Origin: Sceloporus undulatus
Lineage: Eukaryota; Chordata; Lepidosauria; Squamata; Phrynosomatidae
Assembly (NCBI RefSeq): GCF_019175285.1
Contig: NC_056525.1
Span: 121,610,543 to 121,674,542, forward strand
DNA length: 64,000 bases
Reading direction: 5' to 3'
Shown: positions 54,161 to 64,000 of the stretch, in pieces
Layout of the letters: the number at the start of each line of letters is the position of its first letter
Position numbering within the stretch: position 1 is the first letter of the stretch
Notes under the pieces: generated by a model
What the model saw: the letters and a program-made list of their open reading frames with translations, nothing else
Databases searched by the model: none
What the model was told of the DNA's origin: nothing
Position numbers and translations under genes: made by a program

Positions 54161-54497
54161 AATACCAGGCTATGATAGCCTTTTAATACTTGAAGGAATA
54201 TCATATTGAGGAGGGAGCTAACTTGTTTTCTGCTGCTCCAGAGACCCAGAACAATGGTTGCAAGCTACAGGAAAAGAGATTCCACCTCAACATTAGGAGG
54301 AACTTCCTGATAGTAAGGGCTGTTCGACAGTGGAACACACTCCCTCAATGGAGGGTAGTGGAGTCTCCTTCCTTAGAGGACTTTAAACAGAGGCTGGATG
54401 GCCATCTGTCGGGGATGCTTTGATAGAGATTTCCTGCATGGCAGAATGGGGTTGGACTGGATGGCCCTTGGGGCCTCTTCCAACTCTATGATTCTAT
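54161..54497 (+). mobile_element. CR1 LINE 3' end
   Basis: Encodes YHIEEGANLFSAAPE, KLQEKRFHLNIRRNFL, RQWNTLP and VVESPSLEDFKQRLDGHLSG followed by a stop, then the CR1 tail 'ttggactggatggcccttgg...cttccaactctatgattc'. The frame is open to the natural stop, so this short copy is relatively fresh but fully 5'-truncated. Confidence 0.88.
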
Positions 54498-54992
54498 TCC
54501 CTCCAGTTACATGTCATGAGAACCTGAGGTTCCTCAGCTAAATTGCCAGGGCAATCAATATATAAGCAATATGGAACTCTTTCAACATGGAAATCGCTGC
54601 AAGTGGATTTTAAAAGGGATTACACAAATCCATGCAGGGCAAACTAAGCAGCAGCGATTTGCCGAGAAAATTAAATAGTATCCTTAATGCTTTCAAATAT
54701 TAATTAGAGACTTCCTACACCACTTATGGATTTCCCGAAAGCATCTGGCTGCCCAGTGCTGGAAACAGGAGGCTCTGTTAGGTTGTCTGGCACTAGGCCT
54801 TCTTCAGTCTTTAGTTAGCCACAGAACTCAGGTGAACATTCATAGGCAGAAGCAGTACACCTGTTTAAAGCAGATAACAAGAGAAGCAACAGACCTGGCC
54901 TACTGCCTTCGTTCCTTCCTTGCAGGCTTTCTGGAAGTATTTGGCTGGCTAAGAAATAGGATATTGTGCCTGATCCAGTAGGGATCTTCTTG
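54498..54992. other. Unannotated stretch
   Basis: Nothing recognised. Confidence 0.4.
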
Positions 54993-55208
54993 GTTTCAGT
55001 GTTGGACTGGGACTCTGGAGACCAGGGTTCAAATCCTGGCTGAGCCATGAAACCCATTGGGTGACCTTGAGCAACACGCTCTCAGCCTCAGGGGAAGGCA
55101 ATGGCAATCCTCCTCTGAACAAATCTTGCCAAGAAAACCCTGTGATATGTTCTCCTTAGAGTCGCCAAAAATTTGATATGACTGAAAGGCACACAACAAC
55201 AGCAACAA
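54993..55208 (+). mobile_element. tRNA-derived lizard SINE
   Basis: 'cagtgttggactgggactctggagaccagg' to 'gactgaaaggcacacaacaaca'. The first ~25 bases of the head are missing. Confidence 0.85.
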
Positions 55209-55261
55209 AATCACTCTTACACCAAAGAGCTTACTTCCATCTCATATCTTTATGGCCCAGC

Positions 55262-55373
55262 TTCAAAGCCTTGGACTATGATGACTACCAGAATCCCCAG
55301 CCAGCATGGCTAGCAGCCTGCTAGCTGGAGGGTCCTGGGTGTTGTAGTCCAATAGTAACTTTTCAAGCTCTGA
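55262..55373. mobile_element. MITE family E
   Basis: 'ggactatgatgactaccagaatccccagccagcatgg' pairs loosely with 'ggtcctgggtgttgtagtcc'. Ends 'agtaacttttcaagctctg'. Confidence 0.5.
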
Positions 55374-55684
55374 GTTGTGGCTAGGATTGTAACTCTGCAA
55401 CTCTGTACTGACTGTGGCAGGCCAAAAGGTTCTTGAAAGTGTCCTTGGGCATGTCCAGCTTTGCATACAAATGCCCAGTTAATATGGAGAAGCACCCATT
55501 ACCAAGAGTGCTTAAGATGGATGGGCAGTTATCATGACAATGTGTACATACTTGGGGGGAAATGAATTATGTTATGGCCACTCTATTCTTGTTTTGTGGG
55601 GATCATTATTGGGAAGACAAAGAATTTTAAAAATGCAACATTGCCCTGCCTTCCTGCTTCAAACCTTTTCTATATCTGTCTTCA
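55374..55684. other. Unannotated stretch
   Basis: Nothing recognised. Confidence 0.4.
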
Positions 55685-55852
55685 ACCCCATGAATTTCAT
55701 AGGATTTTCTCTAACAAGGAATACTTAAAGGTAGTTTGGCATTTCCTTTCTCTGAAATACAGCACACCCCCACAGCATCTAGTATTTCCTGGTGGTCTCC
55801 CATCCAGTTACTATCCACAACTGACCCCGTTAGCTTCCAAGTTAAGATGGGA
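55685..55852 (-). mobile_element. 5S rRNA-derived SINE, antisense, with 5S head
   Basis: 'catgaatttcataggattttc', 'ggaatacttaaaggtag', then the reversed 5S part 'gtatttcctggtggtctcccatccagttac...ctgaccccgttagcttccaag'. The 5S box C-like region is recognisable. Old, with many substitutions. Confidence 0.8.
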
Positions 55853-55898
55853 CCTCGTGCTTCCAAGGCATTGAGACTGGCCCTTTCTCTGCTTCTTG

Positions 55899-56124
55899 GG
55901 GTTGTTGTGTGGCTTCAAGATGTTTTCAGCTTATAGCAACTATAAAGCCGTAGGGTTTTCTTGGCAAGATTTGTTCAGAGGGGGTTTGCCTTTGCCTTCC
56001 TCTGAAGCTGAGAGAGTGTGACTTGCCCAAAGTCACTCAGTGGGTTTCGTGGCTGAGCTGGGAATCGAACCCTGGTATCCAGAGTTGTAGTCCAACACTC
56101 AAACCACTACACCATACTGGCTCT
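55899..56124 (-). mobile_element. tRNA-derived lizard SINE, antisense, full length
   Basis: 'ttgttgtgtggcttcaag', 'ttcttggcaagatttgttcagagg', 'gggaatcgaaccctgg', 'ccaacactcaaaccactacac' and 'actggctctg'. One of the best preserved copies. Follows the 5S-SINE after 46 bases. Confidence 0.88.
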
Positions 56125-56351
56125 GTGCAACCAATAATAATTTCCATCAATGTCATGATTTTGGAAGCAACTCAGCAGTAGCCCTCACACAAATATCCCT
56201 CCTCTCACATCTTGATTTTAGAAGTAGCCCAATCCAACAGAAGTAGATAAGGCATGCTCACCTATGTAACTGAAGTTGGCCATCATTTCTAGAGTCCTGG
56301 GGCACATTAGTGTGCAGTGAAAGACGTTCAGGTATGGAATAAGATTTCTAT
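56125..56351. other. Unannotated stretch
   Basis: Nothing recognised. Confidence 0.4.
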
Positions 56352-56575
56352 GGCTGCATCCACACTGCAGAAACAATCCGGTTTGACACTACTTTAACTG
56401 CCATGGCTCAATGCTATGGAATTCTGGAAAATGCTGTTTTGTGAGACATTTAGCCTTCTCTTTCAAGAGAGCTCTGGTGCCACAACAAACTACAATTCCC
56501 AGAATTCCATAGCATTGACCCATGGCAGTTAAAGTAGTGTCAAACTGGATTATTCCTGCAATGTAGACGTAGCCT
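56352..56575. mobile_element. Foldback MITE family B, copy 3
   Basis: Ends GGCTGCATCCACACTGCAG and CTGCAATGTAGACGTAGCC. Arms pair through 'ctttaactgccatggctcaatgctatgg' and its complement. Best preserved copy of this family here. Confidence 0.8.
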
Positions 56576-57791
56576 GTGAGTGCAACCCACTTCCTCCATA
56601 CAAGGCTGTGACCAGAATATTTTAATGAAGCCTCATTTATTCAGCCTTCTTCCCAATGAACCTCTGCTGGGGGGTAGGACCTTTGAATATCTGGTGTAAT
56701 ATCTAAACAACAGAAAAGAGATGAAGCCTTCATGCCTTACTTATGTGCTTCTTGGAGATCTCTAGTTTGCCAAAGGTTGGGGGTGAGACCGGACTCTGAA
56801 CCTTAGATTAGCAGAAGCCAGTAGCTTCCATGTCGGTGGAGAGGCAATCCCATTCCAGTTTTTAACCCAAATGTAAAAGGGGGCATTCCAGGTGTTGAAA
56901 CCATTTGGGTACTAGAGTTCAGCATCTTGGACAGCGCTTCTAAAAGTCTGACTAAAACCCTGAGCAAATTTACCCTCCCAATAACAGAAAAGCCACCTGC
57001 GGTCCCAACCTTGGACTAGTTAGTAGCTGGTGATTTCTTTATTCTTACATAGAATCTGGGGCTAGAATCCTCTAGGTTCTCAATTTTTTACCCTTGTGAC
57101 CCTCTTTACATCTACACCCAGATATCATGACATGAAGTATAAACTAAAAATATTTTGTTTGTTTAGTGCATGTATTTTAACATCTTATAAGGAAATAGCT
57201 CTCTTCTTTTTCCCTCAGGAAGGTGCCACCAAGCACCTTCCTTGCCTTTCTCTTCCCCTTCAGGACAGAAAATGTTTAAGATGAGGGTTGTCAACTGGCA
57301 AAACACTTCTTTTGTCCTTAAGCAAGATTTAAGAGATTAAACATGCCAGGTTGCTTGGAAAACTGAAACCATTTGGGTAGACCGTGGCAATTCTAGTAAA
57401 AAGGACACAAACAACAGCTCATTCTTGTCTGTTGATCAATGCAGCTCTCTTTTTGGATTACTTAGGTCAGGGCCAGTTGATCTCTCAAGCAACCGAAGCA
57501 GTTTCCAGGGATAACAGGATGCTTAGAGGGGCCACTGAGTCACCAGGCACCCCAAGAGCTGTTCCTCAGAAATTATTTTCAACACTGCAAAGGTAATTTT
57601 AATGCTATATGAATAAATAACAGGGGTGAAATAATTTCTTGGTTTCTCAAATCATTTCATATAGGTGAAAGGAATGTGGGGGGGGGGGATTCTCAAAGTC
57701 TACCTATCTTCAAGAAATTGTGGGGCATGTCCTACCCTACAGAGAAGCAAACCCAGGTTTTCCACCCAATGTGTGCTTGAGCTACTCCCAG
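56576..57791. other. Unannotated stretch
   Basis: 57080-57130 ('tctcaattttttacccttgtgaccctc') may be a hAT scrap. A G-run lies at about 57679-57688. No gene recognised. Confidence 0.35.
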
Positions 57792-57920
57792 AGCTTGCAA
57801 AAATTACTTTGAAAACATTCTAGCTTACAGAATTCCTGCAGCTGATCTGGTCAGTAGACATGCTGACTGGAGGGTTCTAGAAGGGATACTTAAAAAAAGT
57901 AACTTTTCTAAACTTTGGCT
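57792..57920. mobile_element. MITE family E, degraded
   Basis: 'agcttgcaaaaattacttt' at the left pairs with 'aaaaagtaacttttctaaac' at the right; the inside has 'cagaattcctgcag'. Confidence 0.4.
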
Positions 57921-57979
57921 GCAGCTATTTCTCACATCCTGACATGCATACAAGATACATGTTTGCCATAATCACACTT

Positions 57980-59160
57980 TACATTCCCTGATATACTCAC
58001 AGAAGATCCTAGAGGAGCATTCCTTCTCCACACAAATGAGACACTTGCATTTGCTGGATGGTGCCTTCAATTGATGCATGCGTTCATGTCTCCACAAGGA
58101 ACTGGACTCTGAAATCCTGAGAACAGTATGTACGAGAATATGGCTTCTCTCCCTATTGGAGCTTCTGGTGCTGATGCAGTGAGGGCAAGCATCTGAATGT
58201 CCCACTGCACTCTTCACAACAGAAGGGGCACTCACCCAGTATGAATCTTCTGGTGCCGATTTAGCCTGAGCAGCCTTTCTGCACACTTGACATCTACACA
58301 GCTTGTCCTGCCAATTAATCACCTAGTGTTTAGATAGCAAATTAGATGCCTGAAAACCTTTACAACAAGTGCAGCACAAGTAAGGTTTGGGCTGCTCTCC
58401 ACCTGACTCTTCTAGACAACTATTTTGACTGTGATGCATTGAGGGTGCTGTGAGGGCAACCTTGTTACTCAGTGTTTTTGAATGTTCTATTTTATGCACG
58501 TTCTGCAGGTGTTTCCAGATGTTTTGCATGTGACACTCTGGGCACTTGTACATCCTGTTGCTTAAATTGATGGGTTTGCACATTTTTAAGTTGGCCATAT
58601 GGAAGAACTCTTTGTTACAGATGGGGCACTGATAGGAATGTTCAGTCCAGTGATCCTCCTGGTGTTTCTGCAACCTACTGGGATGGTAGTAGTCTTTCCC
58701 ACATTTTTTCTCAATGGTACACCAAAGCATCCTCAGATGTGGCCACAAAAGAACTGGTAACAATGATGTCCCCATCATAATCCTCACCTGTCTTTGCACA
58801 AGCTCCTTTTGCCTTCTCAGATAAAGAGCTCCAGGCCAACATCTTCTTCACAATGTAGGTCAAAGTTGTTGCTTGAAGTGACAAAGACCTTGGCTGTGGC
58901 TGCATCTTTCCACTAACAGCCTTCCCCACAACCTTCTTCTTCCTCACACTGCAGCTCTATGGGGAGTTCTCTTAGGCCAGGAGGCCCAGTGGGGTTGCAG
59001 CCAGGCCTGGGGGCTGGGAGTAGTGTTCCTCTACTTCTAGCTGGAGACCTGGTTTCTGGCCCACCCATTCAGACATACAGTTGCCCTTGACTGAAATGAT
59101 CTTCTAGGGTGCCATAAGTATTGTTGTCAGACTCTCAGTTCACTTCCCCATCTATCCTTC
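57980..59160 (-). pseudogene. C2H2 zinc-finger pseudogene, paralogue of 42682-43872
   Basis: The minus strand can be followed along the length of the intact gene. NCMSEWVGQK and LQLEVEEH match its SCISDWIGEK and LLKVEED; YQCPICNKEF, YKCPECH, WKHLQNVHKIEHSKTL and ASNLLSKH match fingers 2-4 and the KVERSSVL spacer. Decay: the Trp of the start region reads TGA, a frameshift falls in the NCMSEW region and another before finger 1, finger 2 has lost both His ligands, finger 3 lacks about six residues, and a TAG replaces the codon after SKH at 58323. Beyond that, finger-like pieces (RLNRHQKIHTG, PSLHQHQKL) are split between frames. Longest open piece is 158 codons. It is a full-length, non-processed-looking relic with no poly(A) tract, so duplication of the exon or gene is more likely than retroposition. 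Confidence 0.8.
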
Positions 59161-59397
59161 AGCACCTCAGGAACTACCCATTCATGACACATGGCATAGA
59201 TGGTTTCATCAAACTAACTCTTTTCATGATCATGAGCTCCAATCACAGTGGAACCAAGAAAGAGCAAGATATATTTTAAGAAGTCGGACAAAAGAATTCC
59301 TTTCCTATGGCACATTGCAGTGGATGTTGGGGATGGATGGCTAAGAATGTTTGACAATGCCTCCTTATACACAGTGTACATTGAGGACATGAACCAA
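59161..59397. other. Unannotated stretch
   Basis: Nothing recognised. Confidence 0.4.
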
Positions 59398-59612
59398 TAG
59401 GTTCAAATTACTAGAAAAACGATTTTACATAAAAATTAGGAAGAACTTTCTGATGGTAAGAGCTGTTTAAAAATCAACAGAGGAATGGACTGCTTGGCAC
59501 GGTGGTGGACTCTACTTACTCTTAAAACTTCAAACAGAGATTGGATGATCACTCCACAGGAGTGCTTGAATATTCCTGCATGGCAGAAGGTTGGACTCAG
59601 TATGGAGATGGA
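59398..59612 (+). mobile_element. CR1 LINE 3' end, degraded
   Basis: 'attaggaagaactttctgatggtaagagctg', 'cttcaaacagagattggatgatc' and 'tattcctgcatggcagaaggttggactc' parallel the CR1 end at 54250-54470, with many changes. Confidence 0.7.
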
Positions 59613-59644
59613 CTTGAAACAACAACAAAACTGGTTTTTGTAGT

Positions 59645-61312
59645 TATTCAGACCATTTCAAATTGGATTTAGGACGGGTTACAGAGTTGAGACCACCATG
59701 GTCGCCTTGGTCGACGATCTCCATCTGGGCATCGACAGGGGAAGTGTGACCCTGCTGGTGCTCTTGGACCTTTCAGCGGCCTTTGATACCATTGACCATG
59801 GTATCCTTCTGGAACGCCTGGAAGAGGTGGGTATTGGGAGCACTGCTTTGCTGTGGTTCCGGTCCTACCTCTCGAACAGATTCCAGATGGTGTCACTTGG
59901 GGACAGTTGTTTGGCCAAGAAGGAGCTCAAGTCAGGCTCAAGGGGCGATTCTGTCCCTAATGCTGTTCAACATTTACATGAAGCTGCTGGGAGAGATCAT
60001 CCACGGGACGGGTGTTATCAGCACTCTGATGACACCCAAATATATTTCGCTATGTCTCAGACTGATGCAGTGACTAAGGATGATGTCTCTGAATGCCTGT
60101 CTTAATGCGGTAATGGACTGGATGAGGGAAAACAAACTCAAATTGAATCCAGGTAAGACAGAGATACTTGTAATAGGGACCCCTAATCTGGAAATGGAGT
60201 TATGCCAGCCAGTTCTGGATGGGGTCACACTTCCCCTGAAGGACTCTGTCCGCAACTTGGGGGTGCTTCTGGACTCATTGCTTCAACTGACGGCTCAGGT
60301 GGATGCGACAGTCAGGAGCACTTGCTATCAGCTTTGGTTGATATGCCAACTGCACCCCTTCCTGGAGCAGGGAGACCTTGAAACAGTAGTACATGCACTG
60401 TTAACCTTTCAACTCAACTTCTGTAACACGCTCTACCTCGTGCCAAGTTTGGAAACTTCAATTGGTACAAAATATTGCAGCCAGGATGGTCACGGGCACA
60501 TCCAGAACTGCCTATATTACACCAGTTCTAAAATCTCTCCACTGGCTGCCTATCAGTTTCCAGTCAAGGTACAAGTTGTTGGTTCTAACCTTTAAAGCCC
60601 TACATGGCTTGGGTCCTGACTACTTGCGGGAGCGCCTTCTCCCATATAATCCACCCCACTGGGAAGAATCTGCTACAGCCTAAAAGGACTAGACTTTCAG
60701 GAGTGACCCAGAGATCTTATTCATCAGCCACTCCTAGACTCTGGAACTGTCAGGACCATGTGGCACACTTGGCCTGGAAATGACACGGATGTGGCCACTA
60801 GGTGGAACTTGAGCAGAGGTAACTACAGTTCAAGTGTCCGGTGTGCATGAATCAGCATTTGGAAGCTGTGCATCATGGGACATCTGATGCAACATGCACA
60901 GTAGGTGAAGTCAGCTAGAGGTGCATCATGGGATACACCTAGAAAGCTTCATGAAGGCTATTAAGATGGATCTTTCTGGCAGGCCTTTCCAGACTAGAAC
61001 ACCCTTGCTGACCTGCCCCCCCCCGCCTCCCTTCATCCTCCATCTTTTATGTTTTACCCTACCCAGACTCCACCTGAAAATTTTTTATCTCAGTATATTT
61101 GTACATTAATGTTTTTAATTTTTCTTTTTTGGTTTAATCTCTTTTTAGGACTCGATTGTGTTTTTATGTTAGGGGTGAGAGTTGGTGATTTTGGAATTTT
61201 TAATTCATTTCTCTTTTAATTGTATGTTATTTTACTGCTGTAATCCGCTAGGATTCCCTAAAATTAAGTGGAATATAAATAAATATTATTATTAATATTG
61301 TTGTTGTTGTTT
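59645..61312 (+). mobile_element. L2 LINE, RT domain to 3' end
   Basis: The longest LINE copy here. Landmarks in order: VALVDDLHLGIDRGS, LVLLDLSAAFDTIDHGILL (RT block), ALLWFRSYLSNR, a degenerate active-site region reading HSDDTQIYF where YADD is usual, MRENKLKLNPGKTEILVIG, SVRNLGVLLDS, CYQLWLICQLHPFLEQGDLETVVHALL, LKSLHWLPISFQSRYK and FKALHGLGPDYLRERLLPYNPP. The 3' UTR ends 'gtggaatataaataaatatta'. Frameshifts near 59935 and 60470 among others. About 200 bases at 60747-60945 interrupt the terminal part. 5' half of ORF2 is missing. Confidence 0.9.
60747..60945. other. Unidentified block inside the L2 copy
   Basis: The usual L2 sequence runs up to 'cctagactctggaactg' and resumes at 'ttcatgaaggctattaagatgg'. 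The block between contains two copies of GTGCATCATGGGA about 50 bases apart. Short CCTAGA motifs lie on both sides, but ends and origin are not clear. Confidence 0.45.
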
Positions 61313-61639
61313 TGGAGTTTAAACCAGTTTTTTTGCATTAATGTGTAGGATTACACCAATATAGGATTAAATCAGAAAATTAAGTATCAAAACACAGTTC
61401 AGATGTTAATGCCACTAGTTTAAATGTTTTTTAAGTGCTCTTTTAAAGCAAGTAATTTTTGCTTGAAGAAGTTGTGTTAATTGAAGGATTTATTTCTGAA
61501 TGGCATTCCTCGCACTATCATAATCTCCCCAGGTACTCTAGTTCTATTAAGAGGGTTGGAAAATAGTAATAATAGCCAGACCTTAAAAAAAAGAATACTC
61601 AAATGAAAAAGGGAGTTTTAAAAAATAATAATTTGGTTT
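61313..61639. other. Unannotated stretch
   Basis: AT-rich, nothing recognised. Confidence 0.4.
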
Positions 61640-61735
61640 AAATCTTGGTTAGCTATGGACAGCCAAATCTTGGAAAAGCCAAACCTGGTTGGATTAGATG
61701 GCTCTTAGGGTACCCTTCAGCTATACGGTTCTAAG
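61640..61735 (+). mobile_element. CR1-like 3' tail, degraded
   Basis: 'aacctggttggattagatggctcttaggg..cccttcagctatacggttc' is a worn version of the CR1 terminus. Confidence 0.5.
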
Positions 61736-61739
61736 TCCA

Positions 61740-62100
61740 AACAGCCAATGTCATGGACAGCAGCCCAGTAGTCTTGCCATTTTGATCTTATCTTTGATCG
61801 TCTCCCCTTCTAGAGAGGTTAGACTGGCACCGGCCTTTACTATCCTGCAAAGATTTTGGTTCAGTAGGCCTTTGAGGACTGATTGTGCAGAGGAAAAGGG
61901 CTTTTCATAATGTGCCGTAGTCTTTATATGATTTTTCTTTATAATGGTCAATCTTTTAACAGTTTGTAGTTCTATCAATAGTTTAATTATGTTTTTTTAA
62001 ACTTTTATATAATGTGATTTTTTTAGCTGCTGTTTTGTAAACTGCCTTTTGCCCCAGACTAGGAAAAAGTGGGATGCAGACAATGAGGATAATTGATGAT
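61740..62100 (+). mobile_element. L2-like LINE 3' part
   Basis: 'gagaggttagactggcaccggcctttac' and 'ttcagtaggcctttgagg' resemble the end of a LINE ORF2, then a T-rich UTR and 'ttttgtaaactgccttttgccccag'. Different subfamily from 59645. Confidence 0.5.
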
Positions 62101-62339
62101 GACAGTGATAATAGAAAATACTCATTTTCAGTTCAGGCAAGTGTGTTGAATGTTTCAACATAGCTAAAAGACTCAGCAGGAGGAGGTAGGGGAATAAGAT
62201 GCCATGAAATCAAATGGAAAAGATTGAAAACATCTCTTCCTAAGGTTTGGGTTTTGGAGAGCCCTTGGTAGTAGAATGCTCTCCATGGGCTTTCTTTGAT
62301 TTGTCCTTGCAGCTGTTGCCACTGGCCATATGTCTGCTT

Positions 62340-62692
62340 CTCCATCTGGGATCAGGATTGGTTTCTCTGGTAGCCTCTCGCTCTCAGAGCTGGAGCTGAA
62401 AAGTCCCTGAATCTTCCCAAAATAGAGCCAGACACGGAAATCAAACGGAAAGCAATTAAAATTCCCAATTTCCTTGTAAAACTCCCAAAATTGGCAACAC
62501 TGCCCCCAATTTTCCCTGACTTCTAGCTGTCTCTCAGAGACAGCTGGAGGCCGGGAAAGAGCGTGGGAGAAAGCCCTGCCCCAGAGGCCCCACCCTGGAG
62601 GGTGGAAGCCCTGTCTCTGGCACGTGGCCCCGCCCCTGGAGGGCAGAAGCTCCGCCCCTGGCATGGTGAACCAAAAAGGTTCACCATCACTG
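62340..62692 (-). mobile_element. GC-rich hAT-like element, one end visible
   Basis: On the minus strand it begins CAGTGATGGTGAACC, a well-known style of hAT terminus. The interior is GC rich ('cccgccc', 'ccggga'), with an embedded scrap ending TTGGCAACACTGC like 29095-29258. The other end is not visible. Confidence 0.55.
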
Positions 62693-64000
62693 CCCTAGTA
62701 CATAGAAGGCTAATACACTTTTATGCATGCAAAGCTTAAAAAGCAGTAAGGTATTACAGTACATTGATACTGAAATTAACAAATGTGTTATTACTACTGG
62801 CAGTAAGGATACATATCACAGAGGGACAAAGAGGAAAAAGTGAGAATGCTTGTGCATAAAATCCAAATAACAATGTGCTCCTGGTAAACCCATTCATTTA
62901 AATCAAGGGTGGGCAGACGCCCCTAATATTTTATTTTTGCCCCACCACTGTTTGCTGCTTTTCTTTCATAAAAAGGGTAAATTGCCTCACCTAGATGCTT
63001 TTAAAATAGATTACAGCTCCCCCTTGTATTGTTTGACATAAAAAAAAAAATACGAGCTCAGATCGTTCACCATCATCCTAACTCCAATGATGGAGCATCA
63101 CCATCATTATTACAATTGATGATTCCCTCTCCAACCTATATTCCCAGCCTGACACTACCCCATCAAAGGGTTTCTGAAGTGCTGGAGTTTGGGGTGCTGG
63201 GAAATGACATCTGCAGCATGCCTTGGCGTTGGAGTGCCTTGAGAACAGGCAGCTGGAGGGACCTGTTGGATCCTGGAGGATCTGGGCACAACTACTTGTC
63301 TCAAGGCACCCTTCAACCAGACTCAGGCTGTGAACATCATTTCTCTGCAGCCCGGAAACACTTTAGTCGGGTCATTGCCAGGCTGTGAAGGTAGGTTTGG
63401 GGGGCAACATCCAGTCAGTTTTATCTGTAACATGAATCCCTAGCAGTTATGGTATTGTAAGTCCATTTTAAGATATTGTAACTGCTGAACAGGAGTCCAG
63501 GTACTATTTAAAAAAAACACACTAAAAAGTATCTAAAAAGCAATGGACTTCCAGCTACTTCTAGGTTTGCCTCCCCCCCCCACTCAATTTTTAGCATTTT
63601 AGGCTGTCCATGTACACTCCCAGAACAGGCACAAAACTGGCCCCCAGACCTGGTGAACTTGATGTAAATCATTTAAAAGAACTTCTTGGTGGCTTGTGCT
63701 CAGTGGGTCAGATCTCCCCATCTCTTTACACAGCTGACAATTTTGTTCAGCCCACTTGATATTCATTGTTGGAATGGTATGAACTGCGGCGGCGGCAGCA
63801 GCATCTGATTTGGAGGTTACTGCACAGTACAGCATCATTCACTGTCATTTTTAAAATGTAGTGGATGGTTTTTGGCAGGCTGGATTGTTTGGCTCACAGA
63901 CATGAGGTGAAAACTGAGTCATGCATGAAACATTTAAAAAATGATCAGTGCAATCATATACATTGGCTGGCATCATAGTGTCCTTTAATGCTTCCTATTT
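62693..64000. other. Mostly unannotated; one hAT scrap
   Basis: 62905-62960 ('caagggtgggcagacgccc') may be a hAT left end. A 119-codon plus-strand ORF (63029-63388) has no recognised domain. A small GGC/CAG repeat lies at 63786-63802. Confidence 0.35.

Noticed and set aside
55780-55852. Possible 5S rRNA gene
   Set aside because: Only part of 5S is present, with many changes, and it continues into a SINE body.
63029-63388. 119-codon plus-strand ORF
   Set aside because: No domain recognised; could be chance.
1-64000. LTR retrotransposons or endogenous retroviruses
   Set aside because: No LTR pairs or gag, pol or env landmarks were seen; the RT fragments present are non-LTR (RTE, L2).

Overview
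The window looks like nuclear DNA from a squamate reptile, most likely an iguanian lizard. The evidence is its repeat content. It holds many copies of a tRNA-derived lizard SINE whose 3' end reads like ...CGACTTGAAGGCACACAACAACA, several SINEs whose head derives from 5S rRNA (5S-Sauria type), RTE/BovB-clade, CR1 and L2 LINE pieces, and a large set of short non-autonomous DNA transposons (hAT-like, pogo/Tigger-like and several foldback MITEs). No bacterial, organellar or viral gene set is present, and I saw no LTR or retroviral element.

Host coding content is sparse. The one convincing intact gene is a C2H2 zinc-finger protein on the minus strand (42682-43872, 396 aa, seven fingers, no KRAB or SCAN in this exon). 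A decayed paralogue on the same strand lies at about 57980-59160. Between them, at about 53085-53270, is a CpG-dense block with two CCAAT boxes and good minus-strand splice donors. A good splice acceptor with a branch-point match sits 56 bases upstream of the zinc-finger ATG. I infer a gene with a non-coding first exon near 53.1 kb, a ~9 kb intron full of repeats, and a single coding last exon at 43.9-42.7 kb.

Layout. 0-9 kb: an interrupted SINE, 5S-derived SINE, two copies of foldback MITE A, an antisense CR1. 9-19 kb: Tigger-like MITEs (one broken open by a hAT element), RTE 3' end, 5S SINE, LINE tails, MITE B, hAT MITEs. 19-32 kb: SINEs, a 298-bp hairpin MITE, paired hairpins, an RTE fragment interrupted by two LINE tails, MITE A copy 3. 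32-42 kb: a 10-base assembly gap beside an (ATCC)n run, hAT elements with target duplications, a 327-bp palindrome, a CR1 split by a hAT element. 42-44 kb: zinc-finger gene. 44-53 kb: LINE tails, an RTE copy carrying a perfect 35-bp inverted duplication, SINEs, an antisense L2, and a foldback element containing a 28-bp minisatellite. 53-64 kb: candidate promoter, a SINE pile-up, CR1, the zinc-finger pseudogene, and a long L2 copy.

The three commonest retroposon classes here (RTE LINE, tRNA SINE, 5S SINE) end in recognisably similar 3' tails. This fits the known model in which SINEs borrow the reverse transcriptase of a partner LINE. Repeat boundaries were read by eye, so most are good to about 5-20 bases unless a target duplication fixes them.
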